A stretch of DNA of 13,694 nucleotides from assembly GCA_025352435.1 (NCBI GenBank), contig JANXTN010000172.1:1-13694 (forward strand), read 5' to 3'. Positions 1 to 5,646 of this stretch are shown piece by piece. The DNA is from Ferruginibacter sp. Its GTDB lineage: Bacteria > Bacteroidota > Bacteroidia > Chitinophagales > Chitinophagaceae. The notes beneath the pieces were generated by a model. The model was not told the DNA's origin. It ran no database searches and worked only from the letters and a program-made list of their open reading frames with translations. Numbering within the stretch: the first letter of the stretch is position 1; each line of letters begins with the position of its first letter. Position numbers and translations under genes: made by a program.

Positions 1-15
1 CAACATGAACTGTGT

Positions 16-32
16 AAAAAACCTAGTTTTTT
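16..32 (-). terminator. A/T-only hairpin after transposase stop (weak)
   Basis: Just downstream of the transposase stop, seven bases (16-22, six A then C) pair with 26-32 (G then six T) around a three-base loop. On the minus strand this could act as a weak terminator or mark the IS 3' end. The stem is nearly all A:T, so support is limited. Confidence 0.25.
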
Positions 33-39
33 TCAATAT

Positions 40-690
40 TTATTTTAGGGGTTTAGGTGAGCAATAATTTGGTTGATATGTAGTGTTGTTTTTTACTACT
101 GCAAACACCTGCCGCAGCAGCTTATTGCATACTGCAATTAATGCGAGCTTACCACTTTTTCCTTTGGCAATCAGGCGTTCGTACAATGCCTTACATGCAA
201 TGTTGTTTCTCTTTGCATTCATGGCACACATGTAGAGTACATCTCTTAATTCCTTGCCGCCCTGTCTGCTGATGGAAGGCCTGCCTTTGATGGATGTGCC
301 GCTGCTTTTTTGCACAGGTGCAAGCCCTGCAAATGATACCAGCTGTCGGTGAGAGATCGTGTTTTTAAATCCCTGTGTAGCTACAATGAGCATAGCTGTT
401 GCACGCTTGCCAATGCTCATTACGCTGCTAATGTTTTTTACCTGCTCAGGCTGCCATAGCTGTAATACCTCCAGGAGTTTTTTTTCGAGTTTTACAATTT
501 CCATTTTAAAAGCGGCAATCATTTTTTCTATTGCTTTTAGCCCTTCTTTGCTTTGTACAGGTAGCAAACCGATGCTGTGCTTTTGGTTGCTTAGCATCTT
601 GATCTGCTCTGCAAAACCACACCCAGGTTCGTGCCGCCACGAACCCTTCGCAAATATCTCCCCATCAATAAAAGCTAAATAAAAATTCAA
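40..690 (-). pseudogene. IS110-family transposase, 5'-truncated remnant
   Basis: This is the C-terminal part of an IS110/IS116/IS902-type transposase (DEDD recombinase group). The Transposase_20-like region is clear: a coiled stretch at residues about 48-80, then SIGKRATAMLI (92-102), FAGLAPVQKSSG (120-131) and GRPSISRQGGKELRDVLYMC (136-155). The SSG serine (about S130) matches the catalytic serine position of the family. Full-length members have about 300-350 residues; the N-terminal DEDD RuvC-like domain is absent here. The open frame runs on to a stop at 733-735 but has no ATG before residue 32, only a TTG at 690. The first 23 or so residues look like translated non-coding sequence, including a hairpin read as GSWRHEP. 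I read it as a dead remnant; the C-terminal end and stop are intact. IS110 elements lack long terminal inverted repeats, so the element end near 1-39 cannot be fixed. Confidence 0.87.
626..645. repeat. Perfect 8-bp hairpin at the broken end of the transposase
   Basis: GGTTCGTG (626-633) and CACGAACC (638-645) are perfect reverse complements around a CCGC loop. The hairpin lies inside the open frame of the transposase remnant but outside the part that resembles the family, very near the point where homology seems to start. No T-run follows on either strand, so it does not look like a terminator. It may be one end of a dispersed palindromic element or the scar of a rearrangement. Confidence 0.6.
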
Positions 691-813
691 CTGACAAGTG
701 GCTGCGGCGGAGGGAGCGATGTGTGCCGCTCCTTAGCGGCATACGGTACAGCGACTAAGGCCGAACTGTTGCTGCGCAAAGCCCCGCCAGACCACAGCCC
801 AAAACCCCCTTTC
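691..813. other. G+C-rich non-coding block between IS remnant and DUF1345 gene
   Basis: A hand count of 691-810 gives about 63% G+C, against A+T-rich flanks and genes. It contains the hairpin at 721-744. On the minus strand one frame stays open across about 35 codons to a TGA, but has no start of its own and no domain I recognise. With the hairpin at 626-645 it could be a member of an intergenic repeat family; that is inference. Confidence 0.4.
721..744. repeat. 10-bp-stem hairpin in G+C-rich block
   Basis: Bases 721-730 pair with 735-744 around the loop CCTT. The core GCCGCT / AGCGGC is perfect and the outer part has a single G:T pair. No T-run follows in either direction, so it resembles a REP-like palindrome more than an intrinsic terminator. 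It could still protect the 3' end of the DUF1345 transcript, whose gene stops at 814. Confidence 0.55.
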
Positions 814-1497
814 CTACTTGCTTAACCCTGCAATAAAATTTATAGTAAGAGCTACAACAAACGTGTTTAGTACAAAGGCAATCAAGCCATGCAGCAGCAC
901 AAGGCGGCGCATTGTTTTGTTGGTAATTTGCACGTCGGATACCTGAAACGTCATGCCTACTACGAATGAAAAATAAGCAAAGTCTAAATAGTCCGGCTCT
1001 TCATCTGATGGGAACTCGAGCCCCATTTTTTGTTTGGTAGTATCGCCTTTTTGTACATCGTAAAATAAATGTGCATAGTGAAATGTAAAAATAGTATGAA
1101 CCAAAAACCAAGATAACATTACAGAGCTAAAACAAATAATAACTCTCAGTATTTCGTTTTTGTCTTCTGTCTTAGAGGCGATGACCAACATTAAAACCGT
1201 TACCATGGCTGCAAAGGAAGCAATGATAGTAAATACGATTACGAACACACCGCTGCCATCATCTTTCTGCGCCATTTTTTTTATTTCGGAAATGCTTCTG
1301 CTAAACATAACCAGCCACGAGGTAATGATATAGCTAAATGCAAACGCACACCAGGTTGTTACAATTATGAAAAGCAAACCTAAATGCGTATTTTTTATCA
1401 GCAGAAAAATGAGCAGTGCAAAAATAAAACTAAGACCTATGCGCTGCAAAGGGGGCATTTTTACAAAAATATTTTTTCCCGTGATGGTTTCTTTCAT
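814..1497 (-). CDS. DUF1345 family integral membrane protein
   Basis: A 227-residue polytopic membrane protein of unknown function. It matches DUF1345 by the motifs TFHYAHLFYD (138-147) and DYLDFAYFSFVVGMTFQVSD (169-188). About six hydrophobic segments are visible, near residues 18-35, 38-64, 84-107, 117-140, 172-188 and 200-223, so it should sit in the inner membrane. I chose the ATG at 1497 because the open frame above it (to 1791) overlaps the divergent smpB gene and does not look like protein. An ATG at 1458 (MPPLQRIG) would give 214 residues and also fits the family; a promoter-like pair at 1502-1534 would put the transcript start almost on the 1497 ATG, which slightly favours 1458. The gene is divergent from smpB. 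No role can be inferred from the neighbours. Confidence 0.8.
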   Translation of the reverse strand: MKETITGKNIFVKMPPLQRIGLSFIFALLIFLLIKNTHLGLLFIIVTTWCAFAFSYIITSWLVMFSRSISEIKKMAQKDDGSGVFVIVFTIIASFAAMVTVLMLVIASKTEDKNEILRVIICFSSVMLSWFLVHTIFTFHYAHLFYDVQKGDTTKQKMGLEFPSDEEPDYLDFAYFSFVVGMTFQVSDVQITNKTMRRLVLLHGLIAFVLNTFVVALTINFIAGLSK

Positions 1498-1501
1498 ACC
1501 A

Positions 1502-1534
1502 TAAAAGTATTGAAAGAAAATGTTTTGTACCAAA
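1502..1534 (-). promoter_or_regulatory. Candidate promoter of DUF1345 gene
   Basis: On the minus strand TTTG (1534-1531) is followed after 21 bases by TACTTTTA (1509-1502), which is the Bacteroidota -33/-7 pattern with one mismatch at the last base of TAnnTTTG. The transcript would start about at the ATG at 1497. Confidence 0.35.
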
Positions 1535-1563
1535 TTCTTACCTATGAGTTCAGGCTTAGTTTT

Positions 1564-1571
1564 TATCTTTG
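1564..1571 (+). promoter_or_regulatory. -7 element (TATCTTTG) before smpB
   Basis: TATCTTTG matches TAnnTTTG exactly and ends 13 bases before the GTG proposed as the smpB start, leaving a leader of only about 6-8 bases. I see no TTTG at the right distance upstream, so only half of the promoter is supported. Confidence 0.4.
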
Positions 1572-1584
1572 GCAAAACAGCAAT

Positions 1585-2022
1585 GTGGAACTGAATAATA
1601 AAAAGGCGTACTACGAATATTTTTTTGAGACTACATACACGGCAGGCATTGTATTGCAGGGTACAGAAATAAAATCGCTGCGCACGGGCAAGGCGAGTTT
1701 TAATGATAGCTATTGCATTTTTGACCGCGGCGAATTGTATGTAAAAAGTCTGCACATTTCTGAATATGCTTTTGGCACCTACGCCAACCATGAGCCGCTG
1801 CAGGAACGCAAATTATTGCTCAACAAAAAAGAACTTAAAAAGCTGCAGGAAAAAAGCAAAGAGAAAGGCTACAGCATTATCCCCCTCAAGATATTTATTA
1901 ATGAAAAAGGCCTTGCTAAAATGGACATCGGATTAGGCAAAGGCAAGAAGCATTTTGATAAAAGAGAGACGATAAAGACGAGGGAAAATGACAGGGATTT
2001 GAAGAGAAACTATGGGCTGTGA
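1585..2022 (+). CDS. smpB: SsrA-binding protein SmpB
   Basis: SmpB binds tmRNA and brings it to stalled ribosomes for trans-translation, which frees the ribosome and tags the unfinished protein for degradation; it acts in the cytoplasm. The 145-residue product has the family hallmarks: NNKKAYYEY near the start, YTAGIVLQGTEIKSLRTGKAS (18-38), ERKLLLNKKE (74-83), FINEKGLAK (104-112) and KKHFDKRETIK (121-131). It ends in the basic tail expected to fold in the decoding centre. The start is a GTG at 1585: no in-frame ATG lies near, the ATG at 1583 is out of frame and meets a stop within four codons, and the length fits the usual 145-160 residues. The frame is open back to 1384, but that part overlaps the divergent DUF1345 gene. 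A TAnnTTTG element 13 bases upstream supports this start. Confidence 0.94.
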   Translation: MELNNKKAYYEYFFETTYTAGIVLQGTEIKSLRTGKASFNDSYCIFDRGELYVKSLHISEYAFGTYANHEPLQERKLLLNKKELKKLQEKSKEKGYSIIPLKIFINEKGLAKMDIGLGKGKKHFDKRETIKTRENDRDLKRNYGL

Positions 2023-2025
2023 ATA

Positions 2026-2060
2026 GATACAAGATATTAGACACAAGACACAAGATTTGA
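2026..2060. repeat. 7-bp periodic repeat after smpB
   Basis: Five heptads in a row: GATACAA, GATATTA, GACACAA, GACACAA, GATTTGA. They are degenerate copies of one unit and start four bases after the smpB stop. A reverse-oriented set lies at 2124-2151. Confidence 0.6.
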
Positions 2061-2104
2061 CACGCTTGAAAAAAGGTGAAAGACAAAAGATGAAAATGAA
2101 GATT

Positions 2105-2125
2105 GGATTAGCTTTTTTCTAATCC
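2105..2125. terminator. Dyad between convergent smpB and serine dehydratase genes
   Basis: GGATTAG (2105-2111) pairs with CTAATCC (2119-2125) around a loop of C plus six T. It lies between two convergent stop codons (2022 and 2158), where a bidirectional terminator is expected, but the T-run is in the loop and not after the stem, so its strength is doubtful. Confidence 0.35.
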
Positions 2126-2151
2126 TGATACTTGCATCTTGATACTTGATA
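2124..2151. repeat. 7-bp periodic repeat, opposite orientation
   Basis: Four heptads: CCTGATA, CTTGCAT, CTTGATA, CTTGATA. Read on the minus strand they give TATCAAG-type units similar, with changes, to the CAAGATA-type units at 2026-2060. The two blocks thus form a loose inverted pair around the 2105-2125 dyad. The last unit ends just before the dehydratase stop codon. Confidence 0.5.
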
Positions 2152-2157
2152 CTCACA

Positions 2158-3600
2158 TCAGCATTCACTCAAACTTATTGGAATGTTAGCGGCCAAGCCA
2201 CCATCAGCAGTTTCTTTGTATTTGCTGTTCATATCTAAAGCAGTATCCCACATTGTTTTTATTACACCATCAAGACTCACTTTTGCAAAGTCAGGCGTGC
2301 TTTGCAATGCAAGCTGGCAAGCAGTTATAGCTTTTATAGCGCCCATAGTATTTCTTTCAATACATGGTATTTGAACCAAGCCGCCAATGGGATCGCAGGT
2401 CATGCCGAGGTGATGCTCCATTGCAATTTCTGCCGCCATTAAAACCTGGCGTTGTGTGCCGCCGAGGCTTTCGGTAAGTGCAGCAGCAGCCATAGCACTG
2501 CTCACGCCAATCTCTGCTTGGCAACCACCCATTGCGGCAGAAATGGTTGCGCCTTTTTTAAATATGCTGCCGATCTCAGATGCGGTCAATAAAAATTTAA
2601 TGATTTTATCATCATCATTTCCGTCGCAAAAAATGATAAAATATTGAAGCACTGCGGGTATAACTCCCGCTGCACCATTTGTCGGCGCTGTCACTACTCT
2701 ACCGAAAGATGCGTTCTCTTCATTTACCGCCAAGGCAAAGCAACTTACCCAATCAAGTATATAATTAAATCGGTGGCCACCTTCTAAAATAATGGCGAGC
2801 CATTCATCGTAATTATGGTAAGGTTTGTTTTGGAGCAGACGCTGATTTACTGCAAATGCACGGCGTTTTACATTAAGCCCGCCGGGCAAATAACCTTGCG
2901 TGTGGCAACCTCTGTACATGCACTCTTTCATTACCCGCCAGATTTCTAGTAAGCCTTTTTTTGTCTCTGCTTCACTGCGCCAAGCGAGTTCGTTTTCCAT
3001 TACAACCTCATGTATAGCCATACCGGTTTTGCGGCACCAGTGCAATAGTTCATCTGCAGTATTTATTGGAAAGGGAAGTGTAATATCTGATGATGATCGG
3101 GCAGTTTTTATAATACCAATTTGTTCTTCCTGCACTACGAAACCACCACCAATAGAGTAATAAGTTTCTGCAAAGTTATTTCCGTTTATGAGCTTTACAA
3201 GAAACGTCAGCCCGTTCGGGTGAAAAGGAAGTGTTTCAGTAAAGAGAAACTCAATATCATCTGTAGGTGTAAAATCTATTTCATGTCGGCCGGCAAGCAA
3301 GAGCTTGTGCATGGTATTTATGTCTGCAATTTTAGCATCAATATTTTCCACATTAAATGTAACCGGATCATCGCCACTGAGCCCAAGCTGAACGGCAATG
3401 GCAGTGCCATGCCCAACACCGGTTTTCGCAAGTGATCCGTACAACAAAACTTCAATGCTAGTTACATCATTTAATATGTCTTTTTCTTCCAGCTTTTTTG
3501 TGAACTGTTGTGCAGCACGCCAGGGCCCGAGTGTATGGCTACTGCTAGGCCCTACACCAATTTTAAACATATCAAAAACAGAAATCGCTTCGTGACTCAC
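2158..3600 (-). CDS. sdaA: L-serine ammonia-lyase (iron-sulfur, single chain)
   Basis: The enzyme converts L-serine to pyruvate and ammonia using an oxygen-sensitive [4Fe-4S] cluster in place of pyridoxal phosphate. The 480-residue chain joins the beta domain (about 4-160, opening with [19 protein letters not shown]) and the catalytic alpha domain (about 190-475), as in E. coli SdaA and Sda[22 protein letters not shown] sequence lies at 300-316 and [20 protein letters not shown] at 355-374. The cluster cysteines are expected to be C360, C402 and C413, with spacings of 42 and 11. The very last residue is C480, the position of the tail cysteine that occupies the open cluster site in the Legionella enzyme. 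The start [12 protein letters not shown] fits the family. The gene lies 63 bases downstream of the FKBP gene, behind its terminator, so it probably has its own promoter, which I could not identify with confidence. Confidence 0.95.
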   Translation of the reverse strand: MSHEAISVFDMFKIGVGPSSSHTLGPWRAAQQFTKKLEEKDILNDVTSIEVLLYGSLAKTGVGHGTAIAVQLGLSGDDPVTFNVENIDAKIADINTMHKLLLAGRHEIDFTPTDDIEFLFTETLPFHPNGLTFLVKLINGNNFAETYYSIGGGFVVQEEQIGIIKTARSSSDITLPFPINTADELLHWCRKTGMAIHEVVMENELAWRSEAETKKGLLEIWRVMKECMYRGCHTQGYLPGGLNVKRRAFAVNQRLLQNKPYHNYDEWLAIILEGGHRFNYILDWVSCFALAVNEENASFGRVVTAPTNGAAGVIPAVLQYFIIFCDGNDDDKIIKFLLTASEIGSIFKKGATISAAMGGCQAEIGVSSAMAAAALTESLGGTQRQVLMAAEIAMEHHLGMTCDPIGGLVQIPCIERNTMGAIKAITACQLALQSTPDFAKVSLDGVIKTMWDTALDMNSKYKETADGGLAANIPISLSEC

Positions 3601-3610
3601 AACAAAAAAT

Positions 3611-3641
3611 TTTAATAAAAAACCCCGATAATTTATCGGGG
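3611..3641 (-). terminator. Intrinsic terminator after FKBP gene
   Basis: CCCCGATA (3623-3630) pairs perfectly with TATCGGGG (3634-3641) around a three-base loop. On the minus strand the stem is followed directly by six T, then ATT and four more T (3622 down to about 3611). This is a textbook rho-independent terminator for the minus-strand pair ending at 3664, and it separates that unit from sdaA. Confidence 0.87.
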
Positions 3642-3663
3642 CAAATTAGTTTAAAGTATTTAA

Positions 3664-4152
3664 TTAGTTGACAGCTTTTAAAGTTATAACAAACTTTAAA
3701 TAAGAATTTGCAGGTATTGGTCCAGAAGTCTGCGCACCATATCCTAAAGATGGTGGAATGTATAGAGTGACTGTACCACCTGATTTTACCAAAGGCAATA
3801 CCAATTGCCAACCTGCTATCAAGTTACTCAAGCTGCTTGAGAAAGGACTGTTTGGTTGAGACGCATCAAACTGTGCGCCATCGCTCGTTCCATTAATTAG
3901 TTTACCCACATAATCTACTGTAATTGTAGAGCATAAATTTGGGGAAACACCAGTGCCTTGTGCAGATATTGCATAGAACATTCCGTTTTTTTCGCTTGCT
4001 GTAATATTATTTGCCACTAAATAATTTTGCAGATAAGCACGTTCGTTTGCAGAAGCTACAGTAGAAGGTGCAGATGCTTTACAACTGTCATTTTTTTTGC
4101 AGCTCCCAAATACCAATGTCGAAAGTGCCATTACATAAAACCATTTTTTCAT
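3664..4152 (-). CDS. FKBP-type peptidyl-prolyl isomerase lipoprotein
   Basis: A predicted periplasm-facing folding enzyme that isomerises peptide bonds before proline. Residues 1-17 are a lipoprotein signal peptide, and the lipobox LVFGSC puts the lipidated cysteine at C18. A linker is followed by one FKBP domain (about 55-162). Ligand- and active-site residues known from FKBP12 can be matched: Y81 (VDYVGKL), F95-D96, F104, L111-I112, W115 (LIAGWQ), Y138 (LGYGA) and F154 (LKFVITL), so it is probably active. A length of 162 residues suits a single-domain lipoprotein FKBP. The gene follows the small membrane protein gene by only 11 bases, which indicates co-transcription, and ends at a strong terminator. 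Its substrates are unknown. Confidence 0.92.
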   Translation of the reverse strand: MKKWFYVMALSTLVFGSCKKNDSCKASAPSTVASANERAYLQNYLVANNITASEKNGMFYAISAQGTGVSPNLCSTITVDYVGKLINGTSDGAQFDASQPNSPFSSSLSNLIAGWQLVLPLVKSGGTVTLYIPPSLGYGAQTSGPIPANSYLKFVITLKAVN

Positions 4153-4163
4153 TTGTTGTTTTT

Positions 4164-4532
4164 TTATTTATTAAGAAGAGTATCAGTTGAAGTTATTGGC
4201 TGCACGCCCGCTAATTTTTTCTCTTTGTATTTAATTTCTTTATAAAGTTGTTCATTCATTTCCCATTTAAAATGCATTCTTACAAATGCATAAAAAAATA
4301 TTGCAATAAAGACTGCTATTGTAACTATTAAAAATGTTTCTGGAGATGTCTTGGAAATTTTAGTGTACCATTCAGGCAAAAAAAGATATACACATGCAAT
4401 AAGTAACAAAATAGGTAACCCAAAAAGACAAGCCATTGGCAAACCTCTCAAAAGCTTACTGCTAAAGGTGCTGTGCAACTCCTTGTTTTTATCCCAGAAA
4501 GCTATAAATCTTGTTTCATCATCGGTAAGCAT
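4164..4532 (-). CDS. Small two-helix membrane protein, function unknown
   Basis: A 122-residue protein I cannot assign to a named family. A charged N-terminus (LTDDETRFIAFWDKNKE) is followed by two hydrophobic segments, about residues 31-53 (GLPMACLFGLPILLLIACVY) and 66-87 (TFLIVTIAVFIAIFFYAFV), and a lysine- and glutamate-rich cytoplasmic-looking tail from 88 on. Short proteins of this shape are common in Chitinophagaceae. It is the first gene of a pair with the FKBP lipoprotein gene (11-base gap) and divergent from the HU/SPOR-like gene. A TATTTTTG on the minus strand (4544-4537) matches a -7 element but sits almost on the ATG, so it would give a leaderless transcript. Confidence 0.72.
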   Translation of the reverse strand: MLTDDETRFIAFWDKNKELHSTFSSKLLRGLPMACLFGLPILLLIACVYLFLPEWYTKISKTSPETFLIVTIAVFIAIFFYAFVRMHFKWEMNEQLYKEIKYKEKKLAGVQPITSTDTLLNK

Positions 4533-4561
4533 CCTGCAAAAATAATTGAATTACCGTTTGC

Positions 4562-4592
4562 TTGGCTATATTCTTAATTACTTGTAGGTTTG
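4562..4592 (+). promoter_or_regulatory. Bacteroidota-type promoter of HU/SPOR-like gene
   Basis: TTG (4562-4564), 20 bases, then TAGGTTTG (4585-4592), an exact TAnnTTTG. This fits the sigma-A promoter consensus of the phylum and leaves a leader of about 28 bases before the ATG at 4627. Confidence 0.55.
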
Positions 4593-4626
4593 TCAATTAT
4601 ATTTTTCATAAGGATAAAAAGCATTG

Positions 4627-5520
4627 ATGAAAACGGAGCAACTGATCGTTCAATACCTGTACAGCAACAAAAAAGTGACATTACAAGATATTGGTGAATT
4701 TAATATTGCGAGTGAAATAAACATACCCGAAGACAGTGACAAGGATATTGTTTTACCTGTAGATGCAATACGATTTGTTTACGATCCGAAAGCGCCTGTG
4801 GATGATGGACTGGTAACCTTCATAATGGAAAGCACCCGAAAAATAAGACCCCTCGCCTTCTCAGATCTTGAATCTTTTATTATTTTAAACAAACAGTTTT
4901 TAAATATAGGTAAGCCTTTGGTGTTTGAAGGCATGGGCACTTTGCAAAAAACACAGGGCGGCGACTATTCATTTACACAGGCAGCAACATCGCATGTTAC
5001 TACAGAGGAAATGCCCAAACTAATTACTGAAAAGCAAAAAGAAACAATAAGTTTTGCTACACCTCAAAGAGAGAAGAATTCTACCGGCAATAAAAATTTG
5101 GTGTGGGTAATATTGGCGGTGATAATTGTTTTAGGCGCAGCAGCTGCCGCATATTTTTTCAATAAGAATACGCATGAAGAAAAAGTTCAGGCAGCATCAG
5201 AAAATTCGGTGGTAGATACTTTACCGGTAACTAAAAAAGATTCTCCTCTTGGTCAAAATAAGGTAGTCGCTACAGCTCCTACAGCAGTTAAAGACAGCAA
5301 CACTTTTTATGTTGTAATAAGAGAATTTACAGATTCCGTAGCTGCGCAAAAAAGTTTAAAAAGATATTTAAGCTTTGGAAATCACGTAAGTTTATCCACA
5401 CAAGATTCTTTGCATTACAAACTGAGAATGCCTTTTAAAAAATCGATGTCAGATACATTACAAATGAAAGATTCCTTATCGAAATTTTTCAATGGTAAAA
5501 CTTATATAGAACTTCCATAA
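4627..5520 (+). CDS. HU-CCDC81-like, single-pass membrane protein with SPOR-like C-terminus
   Basis: A 297-residue protein of a type widespread in Bacteroidota. Residues 1-60 (QLIVQYLYSNKKVTLQDIGE) and 61-120 (LVTFIMESTRKIRPL, FLNIGKPLVFEGMGTL) resemble the two CCDC81-like HU domains, which should lie in the cytoplasm. A linker leads to one transmembrane helix (about 158-178, VWVILAVIIVLGAAAAAYFF). After a low-complexity periplasmic linker, residues 226-297 (FYVVIREFTDSVAAQKSL...YKLRMPF) look like a divergent SPOR domain, a fold that binds denuded peptidoglycan at division sites. The layout suggests a link between the cell interior and the septal wall, but that role is inference. ATG at 4627 is chosen over the TTG one codon upstream. 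It has its own promoter and terminator and so is probably monocistronic. Confidence 0.8.
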   Translation: MKTEQLIVQYLYSNKKVTLQDIGEFNIASEINIPEDSDKDIVLPVDAIRFVYDPKAPVDDGLVTFIMESTRKIRPLAFSDLESFIILNKQFLNIGKPLVFEGMGTLQKTQGGDYSFTQAATSHVTTEEMPKLITEKQKETISFATPQREKNSTGNKNLVWVILAVIIVLGAAAAAYFFNKNTHEEKVQAASENSVVDTLPVTKKDSPLGQNKVVATAPTAVKDSNTFYVVIREFTDSVAAQKSLKRYLSFGNHVSLSTQDSLHYKLRMPFKKSMSDTLQMKDSLSKFFNGKTYIELP

Positions 5521-5544
5521 CGGATTAAGAATAATTTTTTTATT

Positions 5545-5572
5545 AGTCTCTTTTAGCAAAGAGACTTTTTTA
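5545..5572 (+). terminator. Intrinsic terminator after HU/SPOR-like gene
   Basis: AGTCTCTTT (5545-5553) pairs with AAAGAGACT (5558-5566) around a TAGC loop and is followed by a run of T and TATT. It lies 25 bases after the stop of the preceding gene and separates it from the peptidase gene. Confidence 0.85.
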
Positions 5573-5646
5573 TTAAGCAAAAATTTTAAGTGTGAAACTT
5601 TTAATTTTAATATCACCTAACTTAACTTTAAAACTACCTATTCCTT

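Noticed and set aside
359..682. Plus-strand open frame of 107 codons inside the IS110 remnant
   Set aside because: It is antisense to recognisable transposase sequence and shows no domain of its own.
691..813. Possible IS110 bridge-RNA region upstream of the transposase
   Set aside because: The DEDD-coding part is missing, so this sequence is not the native upstream flank of the element; I could not match a bridge-RNA fold by eye.
1384..1584. N-terminal extension of smpB in the same frame
   Set aside because: It overlaps the divergent DUF1345 gene, is not like SmpB, and would make the protein far longer than its family.
4537..4544. TATTTTTG on the minus strand as promoter of the small membrane protein gene
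   Set aside because: It matches TAnnTTTG but lies four bases from the ATG and has no TTTG at the right distance; A/T-rich DNA gives such matches by chance.
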